Shown here: in pieces, positions 8,313 to 17,187 of the stretch
How positions within the stretch are numbered: position 1 is the first letter of the stretch
How the letters are laid out: each line of letters begins with the position of its first letter
Assembly: GCF_003346515.1 (NCBI RefSeq)
Contig: NZ_QQNA01000023.1
Location: 1 to 49,206 of the forward strand
Length of the DNA stretch: 49,206 bases
Direction of reading: 5' to 3'
From: Streptomyces corynorhini
GTDB lineage: Bacteria > Actinomycetota > Actinomycetes > Streptomycetales > Streptomycetaceae
The notes under the pieces: model-generated
Told to the model about the DNA's origin: nothing
The model's database searches: none
What the model saw: the letters and a program-made list of their open reading frames with translations, nothing else
Program-made: the position numbers and the translations under genes

Positions 8313-9032
8313 CTACGCGCCGGACGGCACGAGATAGCCCTGGTCCAGCAGCCACTTCACACTCAGCCGCTCACCCGGACCCGGGTCCAGGAACACCGGG
8401 TCGAGCTTGATCTGCTGACCCCGGCCCGGCTGCTCGAACCACGGGGCGATGCCGCCCTGCCACACGGTGAACGGCTTGACGACCTGGTAGACGTGGTAGT
8501 CGCAGGGGAACGCCGCGTCCCGGGTGTTGAGGTTCTGCGGCGGCAGCGCGCGCTGGGCGTACGCGTCACCGGCCGGCGCCAGGTAGGAGCCGAACTCGGA
8601 GCCGAACCGGTCCAGCCGCTCACCGGCGCGCAGCACGGTGACGTTCTTGTCCGGCACACCGTTCACGTCGGCGAACCCGTCGTTCGGCGGGTACTTCCAG
8701 CTGCCCGAATCGGCGGGCCCCTCCCAGTACTTCTTCAGGAAGGCCGCGGGCGACAGGTGCCCGGTCCTGTGATAGCCCTTCAGCAGCGGGCCGACCGGCT
8801 TCTGCCACCGGTCCGGCAGGTACTCGGGGCCGAGCCGCGCGTCGTCCCGGAACTCCCCGGTGCACGGCTCGTGCCGGGGCGGGAGCGGGATCGCGGCGGG
8901 GGCGGCCGGGGCGGTCGCCACGGCCCGGCCCCTCTCCACCGGCTGCTCCTGGGGAGCCGCGTGGGCGGCGGGCGCCATGGCCAGGAGGGCGGTGATGCCC
9001 AGCCCGGCCAGGAGCGTGCGCATACGGTTCAC
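8313..9032 (-). CDS. Secreted TNT-domain protein, predicted NAD(P) glycohydrolase toxin
   Basis: 239 residues. A Sec signal peptide (MNRMRTLLAGLG, hydrophobic core, cleavage after A-H-A near residue 25) is followed by a short Pro/Ala linker and a single domain. Hallmarks of the TNT family (tuberculosis necrotizing toxin, CpnT C-terminal domain) are KYPPNDGF, LDRFGSEFGSYLAP, RALPPQNL and APWFEQPGRGQQ, which include the conserved Arg, Tyr and Gln positions of the NAD-binding cleft. Two cysteines (CTGEF and FPCDY) could form a disulfide. Known TNT enzymes hydrolyse NAD to nicotinamide and ADP-ribose. Here the domain is exported alone, without a polymorphic-toxin N terminus. GTG at 9032 is used; a perfect dyad lies upstream at 9098-9116. 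Confidence 0.85.
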   Translation of the reverse strand: MNRMRTLLAGLGITALLAMAPAAHAAPQEQPVERGRAVATAPAAPAAIPLPPRHEPCTGEFRDDARLGPEYLPDRWQKPVGPLLKGYHRTGHLSPAAFLKKYWEGPADSGSWKYPPNDGFADVNGVPDKNVTVLRAGERLDRFGSEFGSYLAPAGDAYAQRALPPQNLNTRDAAFPCDYHVYQVVKPFTVWQGGIAPWFEQPGRGQQIKLDPVFLDPGPGERLSVKWLLDQGYLVPSGA

Positions 9033-9097
9033 TGAACGCGTCCCTTCACATGCGGATGCCTCGTCGGACGACGAGGCGCGGTGACGCAGGGTAGTAG

Positions 9098-9116
9098 ATC
9101 ACGTGCGGTACGTGAT
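9098..9116 (-). promoter_or_regulatory. Candidate operator upstream of the TNT gene
   Basis: Perfect dyad ATCACGT-gcggt-ACGTGAT, 7-bp arms with a 5-bp spacer, 66-84 bp before the GTG of the TNT gene. On the minus strand a possible -10 (TACCCT) lies just downstream. A smaller hairpin (CCTCGTC/GACGAGG, 9059-9076) lies in the leader. No adjacent regulator gene explains it. Confidence 0.45.
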
Positions 9117-9194
9117 ACCCCGCCCCGGGGTCGCGTCGCGGGACCCGTGCCCGCCGCCGGTCGCCCCCGGTCGCCCCCGGCCGTCAGCCGCCCG

Positions 9195-10148
<954 letters not shown>

Positions 10149-10242
10149 GGCCGGGGACCGTACCCGCCCCCGGGCTGTCGGTGCCCGGGAATATCCTGGG
10201 GTCGGCGGTAGGTGACCGACAGAGCTGACAGAGGAGCCGAAG

Positions 10243-11658
10243 GTGACGTCGATGCTCGATGCGGTCGTCGTGGGGGCGGGGCCCAATGGGCTGACCGCCG
10301 CCGTCGAGCTGGCCAGGCGCGGGTTCTCCGTGTCCGTGTTCGAGGCCAAGGAGACGGTGGGCGGCGGGGCGCGGACCGAGGAGCTGACCCTGCCCGGATT
10401 CCGGCACGACCCGTGCTCGGCCGTCCATCCGCTGGGCATCGGCTCGCCGGTCTTCCGGACCATGCCGCTCGCGGAGTACGGACTGGACTGGCTGCACCCC
10501 GAGTTGCCCATGGCCCACCCCTTCGACGACGGTACGGCGGCGGTGCTGTCGCGCTCCGTCGCCGAGACGGCCGCCTCGTTCGGCCCGCGCGACGCGGGGG
10601 CGTACCGGCGCCTCGTCGCCCCGTTCCTCGGCAAGTGGGACTCCTTCGCGGCGGACTTCATGTCCCTGCCGCTGACCGCGCTGCCGCGCGACCCCCTCAC
10701 CCTCGCCCGGTTCGGACTCGTCGGACTGCCGCCCTCGACCTGGCTGATGCGCCGCTTCCGCGACGACCGCGCCAGGGCGCTGTTCGCCGGACTCGTCGCC
10801 CATGTCATCGCCCCGCTGGGCGGCTTCGCCACCGGCGCCGTCGGACTGGTCTTCGCGCTCGCCGCGCACGCGAACGGCTGGCCGATGCCGCGCGGCGGCT
10901 CCCAGTCGATCTCCGACGCCCTCGCCGCGTATCTGCGCGCCCTCGGCGGCACCGTCCACACCGGATACGAGGTCAAGCGCCTCGACGACCTGCCGCCCGC
11001 CCGCGCGTACGTCTTCGACACCTCCCCGACCGCCCTCGCGCGGATCGCCGGTCTCGGCCGCGCCTACGACGGCTACCGCTACGGCGCGAGCGTCTTCAAG
11101 ATCGATTACGCGCTGGACGGGCCGGTGCCCTGGACGGCCGAGGAGCCGCGCCGGGCGGGCACCGTACAGATCGGCCCCAGCAGCCGGGAGATCGGGACGG
11201 CGCTGCGCCGGGCGTCGGGCGGGCAGCCGCCCGACACCCCGTTCCTGATCACCGCGCAGCCCAGCCTGGTCGACCCGTCGCGCGCGCCGGAGGGCAAGCA
11301 CGTCTTCTGGGCCTACGGCCATGTCCCCAACGGCTGGCAGGGCGACTTCACCACGTCGATGGAGCGCCAGATCGAGCGCTTCGCCCCGGGCTTCCGCGAC
11401 CGCGTCCTGGCCCGCGCCACGGCGGGCCCGCGCGAACTGGCCGAGCGCAACCCCAACTACATCGGCGGCGACATCGCCTGCGGCGCCGCCTCCGGACTCC
11501 AGCTCCTGCTGCGCTCCAAACTCTCCCTCTCGCCGTACACCACCTCCCACCCCGCCGTCTTCCTCTGCTCCTCGGCGACCCCGCCGGGCCCCGGGGTGCA
11601 CGGCATGTCGGGGCACAACGCGGCGAAGGAGGTGTGGCGGCGGCTGCGCCAGGTCTGA
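10243..11658 (+). CDS. FAD-dependent oxidoreductase of the phytoene desaturase/amine oxidase superfamily
   Basis: 471 residues. The dinucleotide-binding motif [20 protein letters not shown] sits at the N terminus, followed by [21 protein letters not shown], as in carotenoid desaturase-like and retinol saturase-like enzymes. A C-terminal FAD motif is seen at [14 protein letters not shown]. Such proteins oxidise or reduce isoprenoids, amines or polyenes; substrate unknown. GTG start at 10243 has a good gaggag ribosome site. The stop codon TGA (11656-11658) is exactly one copy of the target duplication of the adjacent MITE-like insert. No carotenoid genes are nearby. Confidence 0.88.
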   Translation: MTSMLDAVVVGAGPNGLTAAVELARRGFSVSVFEAKETVGGGARTEELTLPGFRHDPCSAVHPLGIGSPVFRTMPLAEYGLDWLHPELPMAHPFDDGTAAVLSRSVAETAASFGPRDAGAYRRLVAPFLGKWDSFAADFMSLPLTALPRDPLTLARFGLVGLPPSTWLMRRFRDDRARALFAGLVAHVIAPLGGFATGAVGLVFALAAHANGWPMPRGGSQSISDALAAYLRALGGTVHTGYEVKRLDDLPPARAYVFDTSPTALARIAGLGRAYDGYRYGASVFKIDYALDGPVPWTAEEPRRAGTVQIGPSSREIGTALRRASGGQPPDTPFLITAQPSLVDPSRAPEGKHVFWAYGHVPNGWQGDFTTSMERQIERFAPGFRDRVLARATAGPRELAERNPNYIGGDIACGAASGLQLLLRSKLSLSPYTTSHPAVFLCSSATPPGPGVHGMSGHNAAKEVWRRLRQV

Positions 11659-11821
11659 GAGCCTGTCGGGTGACCTTCGATCGGAAAGCGGACGCGGTCT
11701 GGTGCGTGCGATTCCAAGGCGCCGGAGTGTCCTCGTAGCGGAGCTACTAGGGCATTTCGGCAACGCGGGAAGCGTGCGGGCCAGGGCGTGGCCGCCCGAT
11801 CAGAGGTCACCCGACAGGCTC
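11659..11821 (+). mobile_element. MITE-like element, 163 bp, with 26-bp imperfect terminal inverted repeats and TGA target duplication
   Basis: The left end GAGCCTGTCGGGTGACCT is repeated in inverse orientation at the right end; including the next bases, 24 of 26 positions match. The element is bracketed by TGA on both sides (11656-11658 and 11822-11824). Three-base TNA duplications and GAG termini are known for the IS1031-type branch of the IS5 family, so a non-autonomous derivative of such an IS is likely. It encodes no protein. An internal hairpin (GTAGC-GGA-GCTAC, 11735-11747, extended by outer CCT/AGG) is present. Insertion occurred at the stop codon of the oxidoreductase gene, and the duplication preserved the stop. 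Confidence 0.8.
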
Positions 11822-11847
11822 TGAGCCCCGGGGGTGACGCGGTGCGG

Positions 11848-11869
11848 CCCCCCGACGGCCGCCGGGGGG
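11848..11869 (+). terminator. GC-rich hairpin downstream of the oxidoreductase and MITE
   Basis: CCCCCCG (11848-11854) pairs with CGGGGGG (11863-11869) around an 8-base loop. There is no T-tract, as is common for Streptomyces terminators. The rest of 11870-12114 shows no gene and is probably the leader and promoter region of ada-alkA. Confidence 0.5.
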
Positions 11870-12114
11870 TGCCCCACCCTCCGCACGTCTGAGCGAAGAC
11901 GTCGCGGTGTGGGACGCCGTGCGGGGGAGCGTGGTGGCGGTCTCACCGACCGGAACCTCCGATCCCGCCCGGGGCGTACCGCACGACCGGCCCTCCTCGG
12001 TACGGGCACACCCCGCCCCCGCTCGGCCCGCGGAGCTGACGGCCGCCCGGCAGGCCGAAGGGCCATGTCGTTTTCTCGCCAGTCGAGACGGTGCCGGTGC
12101 TGGATGATGGAGCC

Positions 12115-13593
12115 ATGCACACCGACACCGAACGCTGTGTACGGGCCGTCAGATCCAACGACGCGAGGTTCGACGGCTGGTTCTTCACGGCCGTCCTGAC
12201 CACCGGGATCTACTGCCGGCCCAGCTGCCCGGCCGTACCGCCCAAGGCCGAGAACATGACGTTCTACCCGAGCGCCGCCGCCTGCCAGCAGGCCGGGTTC
12301 CGCGCCTGCAAGCGGTGCCGGCCCGACACCAGCCCCGGATCGCCGGAGTGGAACGCCCGCGCCGACACCGTCGCCCGCGCCATGCGGCTCATCCACGACG
12401 GGGTGGTGGACCGCGAGGGCGTCCCCGGGCTCGCCGGACGGCTCGGTTACTCCGCGCGGCAGATCGAGCGCCAGCTCCTGGCCGAGCTGGGCGCCGGACC
12501 GCTCGCCCTGGCCCGCGCGCAGCGGGCGCAGACCGCCAGGCTGCTCATCGAGACGACCGCGCTGCCGATGGCGGATGTCGCCTTCGCGGCGGGATTCGCC
12601 TCCATCCGCGCCTTCAACGACACCGTGCGTGAGGTCTTCGCCCAGTCCCCGAGCGAGCTGCGGAGCCGCGCCGCGTCCCGCGCCTCCCGCACCGCCGACT
12701 CCCCCCGAGGGGTCATCTCGCTGCGCCTGCCGTTCCGCGCGCCGCTCACCCCGGACAAGCTCTTCGGTCACCTCGTCGCCACCGCGGTACCGGGCGTCGA
12801 GGAGTGGCGCGCGGGCGCCTACCGGCGCACGCTCACGCTGCCGTACGGACACGGCATCGCCGCGCTCACCCCGCGCCCCGACCACATCGCCTGCCGGCTC
12901 TCGCTCACCGACCCGCGCGATCTCACCCTCGCCATCAGCAGCTGCCGCCGCCTGCTCGACCTGGACGCCGACCCCGTCGCCGTGGACGAGCAGCTGCGGG
13001 CCGACCCCGAGCTGGCGCCACTGGTCGACAAGGCCCCGGGGCGGCGAGTGCCCCGTACCGTCGACGCCGCGGAGTTCGCCGTGCGCGCCGTACTCGGCCA
13101 GCAGGTCTCCACCGCCGCCGCCCGGACGCACGCGGCGCGGCTGGTGACCGCGCACGGGGTGCCCGTCGAGGACCCCGAGGGCGGGCTCACCCATCTCTTC
13201 CCCGCCCCCGCCGCACTGGCCTCGCTCGATCCCGGCGCGCTGGCCCTGCCGCGCACCCGGCGCACCACGCTCACCACCCTCGTCGCCGCCCTCGCCGAAG
13301 GATCGCTGCGGCTGGGAGCCGACAGCGACTGGGAACAGGCGCGCGCCCAGCTGGCCGAGCTGCCCGGATTCGGGCCGTGGACGGTCGAGGTGATCGCGAT
13401 GCGCGGGCTGGGCGACCCCGACGCCTTCCTCCCCACCGATCTCGGCATGCGCCGGGCCGCCCAGGGCCTGGGCCTGCCGGCCACCCCCGCCGCGCTCACC
13501 GCGCGCGCGGCGGGCTGGCGACCGTGGCGCGCGTACGCCGTCCAGTACCTGTGGGCCACCGAGGACCACGCCGTCAACCGCCTGCCCGTATAG
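12115..13593 (+). CDS. Ada-AlkA fusion: methylphosphotriester-sensing AraC regulator and 3-methyladenine DNA glycosylase II
   Basis: 492 residues. Residues 1-75 are an Ada zinc domain: Cys34, Cys38, Cys65 and Cys68 (YCRPSC and CKRC) bind zinc, and Cys34 takes the methyl group from phosphotriesters. Residues about 85-180 are an AraC helix-turn-helix pair. The remainder is AlkA: an N-terminal beta domain and an HhH-GPD glycosylase with LPGFGPWTVEVIAMR and catalytic Asp442 in FLPTDLGMRRA. It senses alkylation damage, activates transcription and excises alkylated bases. It is followed 25 nt later by ogt, matching an adaptive-response operon. ATG at 12115 chosen because it starts the canonical Ada N terminus; a GTG at 12091 is possible. 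Confidence 0.93.
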   Translation: MHTDTERCVRAVRSNDARFDGWFFTAVLTTGIYCRPSCPAVPPKAENMTFYPSAAACQQAGFRACKRCRPDTSPGSPEWNARADTVARAMRLIHDGVVDREGVPGLAGRLGYSARQIERQLLAELGAGPLALARAQRAQTARLLIETTALPMADVAFAAGFASIRAFNDTVREVFAQSPSELRSRAASRASRTADSPRGVISLRLPFRAPLTPDKLFGHLVATAVPGVEEWRAGAYRRTLTLPYGHGIAALTPRPDHIACRLSLTDPRDLTLAISSCRRLLDLDADPVAVDEQLRADPELAPLVDKAPGRRVPRTVDAAEFAVRAVLGQQVSTAAARTHAARLVTAHGVPVEDPEGGLTHLFPAPAALASLDPGALALPRTRRTTLTTLVAALAEGSLRLGADSDWEQARAQLAELPGFGPWTVEVIAMRGLGDPDAFLPTDLGMRRAAQGLGLPATPAALTARAAGWRPWRAYAVQYLWATEDHAVNRLPV

Positions 13594-13618
13594 CCCCCAC
13601 CAGGAAAGGAGACTCCCC

Positions 13619-14155
13619 ATGACCACCATCCCGCGCACCGCGGACACGGCCCGGGTCGTCCACACGGTGATCGACAGCCCCTACGGCCCGCTGACCCTCG
13701 TCGCCACCGACGGCGCCCTGAGCGGCCTCTACATGACGGAGCACCGCCACCGCCCGCCCCAGGAGACCTTCGGTGTCCCCGATCCCGGTCCTTTCACCGA
13801 GGCGGCACGGCAGCTCGGCGCCTATTTCGACGGAGAGCTGACGGAGTTCGACCTGCCGCTGCGGATGGCGGGCACCCCCTTCCAGCGCGAGGTCTGGGCG
13901 GAGCTGGAGAAGATCCCGTACGGCGAGACCCGCTCCTACGGCGAACTCGCCGAGGCCCTCGGCAGGCCCGGCGCCTCGCGCGCGGTGGGGCTGGCCAACG
14001 GCAGGAACCCGGTCAGCGTCATCGTGCCCTGCCACCGGGTGATCGGTTCGACCGGCAGCCTCACCGGTTACGGCGGCGGGCTCGACCGGAAGCAGCGGCT
14101 GCTGGCCTTCGAGTCGGCGGGCACCGCGGGACCGGAGACCGCGACGCTCTTCTGA
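13619..14155 (+). CDS. ogt: Methylated-DNA--protein-cysteine methyltransferase
   Basis: 178 residues, standard Ogt/MGMT size. The active-site motif VIVPCHRVIG has the acceptor Cys138, preceded by the helix-turn-helix region YGETRSYGELAEALGRPGASRAVG and followed by LTGYGGGLDRKQRLLAFE. It removes O6-methylguanine (and O4-methylthymine) lesions by a suicidal transfer to Cys138. A strong aggaaaggag ribosome site precedes the ATG, 25 nt behind ada-alkA, so both would be induced by alkylation. Downstream, 14204-14238 holds two copies of a 17-bp direct repeat (ggcacccccgcgtccgg). Confidence 0.95.
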   Translation: MTTIPRTADTARVVHTVIDSPYGPLTLVATDGALSGLYMTEHRHRPPQETFGVPDPGPFTEAARQLGAYFDGELTEFDLPLRMAGTPFQREVWAELEKIPYGETRSYGELAEALGRPGASRAVGLANGRNPVSVIVPCHRVIGSTGSLTGYGGGLDRKQRLLAFESAGTAGPETATLF

Positions 14156-14345
14156 ACGCGGCCCACGCAGCCGTCCGGCCGGATCCGTTCGAGGACCCGG
14201 CCGGGCACCCCCGCGTCCGGAGGCACCCCCGCGTCCGGCCGGGCACACCCGTGCGTGAACCGCCGTCCCGGGTCGCCGGTCCCGCGCCGTCGGTGTTCTA
14301 CGTTGTGACTCCCCACGGCACAGGCACACTCCAGGGACGCGACGC

Positions 14346-15038
14346 ATGAGCACCCTCAGCACACCGCCCGACGAAGCGGTGGGCGAACGCTCGACGGGAC
14401 GGCTGTTCGGTCTCTCCGACGCGGTCTTCGCGATCGCCATGACCCTGCTCGCGCTCGACCTGGGCGTGCCCGAGCTGGGCGAGCACCCCACCGAGGGCGC
14501 CCTGCGCCACGCGCTCGCCGCGCAGGGCTCGCACTACCTGGCCTTTCTGCTGAGCTTCTACGTGACCTCCGTCTACTGGCGCCGCCACCACGCGGAGATG
14601 CGCGGCGTGCGCGTCACCCACCCGGCGCTCGTACGGCGCACGATGATCCTCCTCCTCGCGGTGAGCGCGCTGCCGTTCGCCTCCAACCTGCTGGGCGCCT
14701 ACGGCAGTGAGGCCGGGATCGTGATCGCCGTCTACGCCGGGGTCAACGCCGTCGCGATGGGAGCGCTGCTGCTGATCCGCTGGACGGCGCGCCACCACGG
14801 GCTCGACGCCGGAGCCGGTCCCCGGCCCGAGGACCCCGAACTCTGGCTCGATCTCGTCGCGATGCTGCTCGCTGTCCCGGCCGGTTACCTCTTCCCCGGC
14901 CACGGAGTGGTCGCGCTGATGGCCCTGCTGGTCATCAGCGGCCGGGTCGGCTGGTTCGTGACGCGCCGACGGCGGAGAAGGGGTTCGGGGTCCGCCCCGT
15001 CCAGCGGTGCAGCACCGCGCGACCCGTCTGGAGGGTGA
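14346..15038 (+). CDS. TMEM175/DUF1211-family potassium channel-like membrane protein
   Basis: 230 residues. The first helix carries the family signature FGLSDAVFAIAMTLLALDL, corresponding to the FSDxxxxxxxT/L selectivity-filter helix of lysosomal TMEM175. About six hydrophobic segments follow (about 15-35, 60-80, 100-120, 130-150, 175-195, 198-212), consistent with a bacterial one-repeat protein that tetramerises. Bacterial members conduct K+ with low selectivity; a role here in potassium leak or membrane potential is inference. The last 104 bp overlap the 3' end of the opposing propeller gene. Confidence 0.85.
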   Translation: MSTLSTPPDEAVGERSTGRLFGLSDAVFAIAMTLLALDLGVPELGEHPTEGALRHALAAQGSHYLAFLLSFYVTSVYWRRHHAEMRGVRVTHPALVRRTMILLLAVSALPFASNLLGAYGSEAGIVIAVYAGVNAVAMGALLLIRWTARHHGLDAGAGPRPEDPELWLDLVAMLLAVPAGYLFPGHGVVALMALLVISGRVGWFVTRRRRRRGSGSAPSSGAAPRDPSGG

Positions 15039-16338
15039 CCCCGTCGACCCGTACCGTGCCGGTCTCGGCGACGTAGTAGCGCCCGTCGTCGAGCGAGACC
15101 AGCCCGTACTGCCCCGCCGACTCCCAGCCGTACAGCCCGGTCCCGGCGTCGTGCAGCCCCTGCGGCAGGAGCGACAGCAGTGGGCCGCGCTCGGGCGCGG
15201 GCTGGCCCCGGACGACGCCGTCGACAGGGCGCCTCGCACCGTCCAGGACGAAGAGCGCGTAGTGGGGGAAGCGCGGCTTGGTGCCCTTGTAGACGGCGAG
15301 CAGCCAGTTGCCGGTGTGCCGGTCGTACTCCAGGTTCTGCGTGCCGTAGGTGGTGTTGCCGGTGTACACGAAGTACTTGCCGTCGGGGGCGGCCGGGCCG
15401 CTGGTGTGCGGGGCCCGCTCGGTCAGCGGGCGCTCGTACTTCTTCCACCGCTTCACGTCGTACTGGAGCAGTACCTGGTGGTCGTTGTCCTCGCGGGCGG
15501 TGTGGGCGTAGACGCCGTACGCGACGGTGAGCCGCTCGCCGCCCGTGCCGTCCAGGGCCGGGCCGAAGGCGACCCCGTCGATGCCGCTGCAGCCGTAGCG
15601 GTGGTCGGGGGTGGCGGCGGTGTCGCCGTCGAAGACGCCGTTCCCGTCCATGTCGGCCGTGTAGTCCTCCACGACCTCGCGGAGATGGACGGTGGAGACC
15701 ACACCCGTGTCGGCCGCGTCCATGTTCATCCGGGTGATACGGGCCCCGTCGAAGACGGCGATGTAGAACGCCTTCGCCGCCTTGTATTCGAGGGAGCCGT
15801 AGACCCGGCCGTCGCGTTCGTCGAAGTCCAGGTCGCCGAGATGGCCGGTGAAGCCGGTGACGGAGCCGAGGGGTGTGCCGCGCAGATCCGTCTTGACCAG
15901 CAGGTTGGTGAAGGAGAAGTACAGGTGCCCGGCGCGCCGGTCGACGGCCATGCCCTGCAGATGACCGGACGGCCAGGCGCCGCCGTCCACGGACGCGGGC
16001 AGCGGCGGGAGCTTCCGTGCGGTGGAGACGGGCGTGACGGGCGCGACGGGCGTGGCGGTGGCGGCGGTCGCGACGGCCGCCGCGGTCGCCACGCTCGCGG
16101 CGCCCGCACGGGCGACGCCGTCGGCGGGCGCGGTCCTGGGCCCGCCCCCGCCCGCCAGTATCACCGCGGTCAGCACGGCCGGTACGACGGCCCCGGACGC
16201 GCGCAGGACGGCGGCCGTCCAGCCACGCGCCCGGGAGCCGCCGGTGCGGGAGCCACTCGTTCGGGTGCGACGCGTCAGGGCGCGCGTCGAGGTGTCGGAC
16301 GCCTGACGGTTCCTCGGTCTGCTGGATCGCGTGCGCAT
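14935..16338 (-). CDS. Secreted or membrane-anchored protein of predicted beta-propeller type, function unknown
   Basis: 467 residues. A basic N terminus (rich in Arg/Thr/Ser) is followed by one hydrophobic segment (about residues 42-62: LRASGAVVPAVLTAVILAGG), either an uncleaved anchor or a long signal. After an Ala/Val/Thr-rich linker, residues about 105-460 contain repeated strand patterns of the GMAVDRRAGHLYFSF, GDLDFDERDGRVYGSL and GIDGVAFGP kind, typical of propeller blades. One loop reads DMDGNGVFDGD, a likely Ca-binding loop. I do not recognise a named family. ATG ending at 16338 chosen; a longer frame to 16443 exists. The 3' end overlaps the channel gene tail-to-tail. Confidence 0.65.
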   Translation of the reverse strand: MRTRSSRPRNRQASDTSTRALTRRTRTSGSRTGGSRARGWTAAVLRASGAVVPAVLTAVILAGGGGPRTAPADGVARAGAASVATAAAVATAATATPVAPVTPVSTARKLPPLPASVDGGAWPSGHLQGMAVDRRAGHLYFSFTNLLVKTDLRGTPLGSVTGFTGHLGDLDFDERDGRVYGSLEYKAAKAFYIAVFDGARITRMNMDAADTGVVSTVHLREVVEDYTADMDGNGVFDGDTAATPDHRYGCSGIDGVAFGPALDGTGGERLTVAYGVYAHTAREDNDHQVLLQYDVKRWKKYERPLTERAPHTSGPAAPDGKYFVYTGNTTYGTQNLEYDRHTGNWLLAVYKGTKPRFPHYALFVLDGARRPVDGVVRGQPAPERGPLLSLLPQGLHDAGTGLYGWESAGQYGLVSLDDGRYYVAETGTVRVDGVTLQTGRAVLHRWTGRTPNPFSAVGASRTSRPGR

Positions 16339-16464
16339 CGGGGCCTCCGCGAGTCGTGGGGGACTCCAGGATGATGCCGCCCCCGCGTGCACGGGGGACC
16401 AACGCGGTGTGAACGGCCCGGCGTGCCCCCGACGGTCCATCAACTCACCCGTGGGGAAAGGCGC

Positions 16465-17182
16465 TCACGGCTCGCCCGGCCCCCGGGGCCGGGCGGCGCG
16501 GAGCGTGATGGCGTCCGTCCGCGCGCGCTGTTCCTCCCCGGGCAGGCGCCGCTCCGCGTGGAGCATCCGCAGGACGGTGGCGAGACGTGCCGCGTCCCCG
16601 GGACGGCCGAGGCCGCCCAGATACGCGGGCAGGAGCAGCCCGAGCGCGTCGAGATCGGCCCGCGCGCACCGCCGCGTCAGCGGGAGCGGACCGGATCGTC
16701 GGCCGCCGTGCTCGCCGCCGTCTCCCCGGAGTCCCGGAGTCCCGGAGTCCCGGAGTCCCGGAGTCCCGCAGCCCCCTGGCCACGCACAGCCGCAGCCAGT
16801 CGCCGTACGGGCCCTGCGGTACGTCGGCCGGCCGCTGGGCCGCCTGCAGGAAGTGCTGACGCGCCGGGCCCGGCGCGCCGAGTTCGAGGTGGGCGCGGCC
16901 CATGGCGCCGTGCAGGGACGCGCAGAAGCCGCGTACGCGGTCGTCTCCCACCCGGTCCGCACGGTCCGGGCACACCTGGTTCCAGCGCGGTGTCTCCCAC
17001 CCGGTCCGCTGATGACGGGCCACGTAGTGCGCGGCGACGCACGCGTCGTAGTCGTCCTCCGCCGCCCCCCACGCCCGCAGGAACAGCGCGCGCGCCTCGT
17101 CCGTCCTGCCCTCCGTCTCGGCGGCCATGCCGCGGGCGCACAGCCGTACGACGGGGTTCCCGGTGTCCAGGTCCTCGGCCAT
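16465..17182 (-). pseudogene. TPR-like protein gene, frameshifted at an 8-bp tandem repeat
   Basis: The frame from ATG 17182 encodes a helical TPR-like protein (EGRTDEARALFLRAWGAAED, then VRGFCASLHGAMGRAHLELG, then QGPYGDWLRLCVARGL), runs into DSGTPGL repeats and then degenerates into Arg-rich nonsense. The +1 frame continues credibly after the repeats (RRCARADLDALGLLLPAYLGG, RLATVLRMLHAERRLPGEEQ) to a stop at 16465. The join is five copies of the 8-bp unit GGAGTCCC (16728-16767). Three or six copies would restore one frame of about 240 residues. The gene starts 5 nt after the stop of the MerR-clamp gene, so it is its operon partner. Function unknown. It could be a true pseudogene, a phase-variable gene or a sequencing slip. 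Confidence 0.7.
16728..16767 (-). repeat. Five tandem copies of the 8-bp unit GGAGTCCC
   Basis: Perfect head-to-tail octanucleotide repeats within the TPR-like gene, encoding DSGTPGLR on the minus strand. Because 8 is not a multiple of 3, each gain or loss of a unit changes the reading frame downstream. A second repeat in the same gene is an 18-bp direct copy at 16943-16960 and 16992-17009. Confidence 0.9.
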
Positions 17183-17187
17183 GTCGA

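Noticed and set aside
14885..16402. 505-codon minus-strand open frame overlapping the propeller gene
   Set aside because: Composition is Arg/Gly/His-rich, typical of a shifted frame of a Streptomyces gene; the adjacent frame encodes the protein-like sequence.
16728..16767. Possible CRISPR or spacer-like array
   Set aside because: The repeats are contiguous 8-mers without spacers, so a microsatellite.
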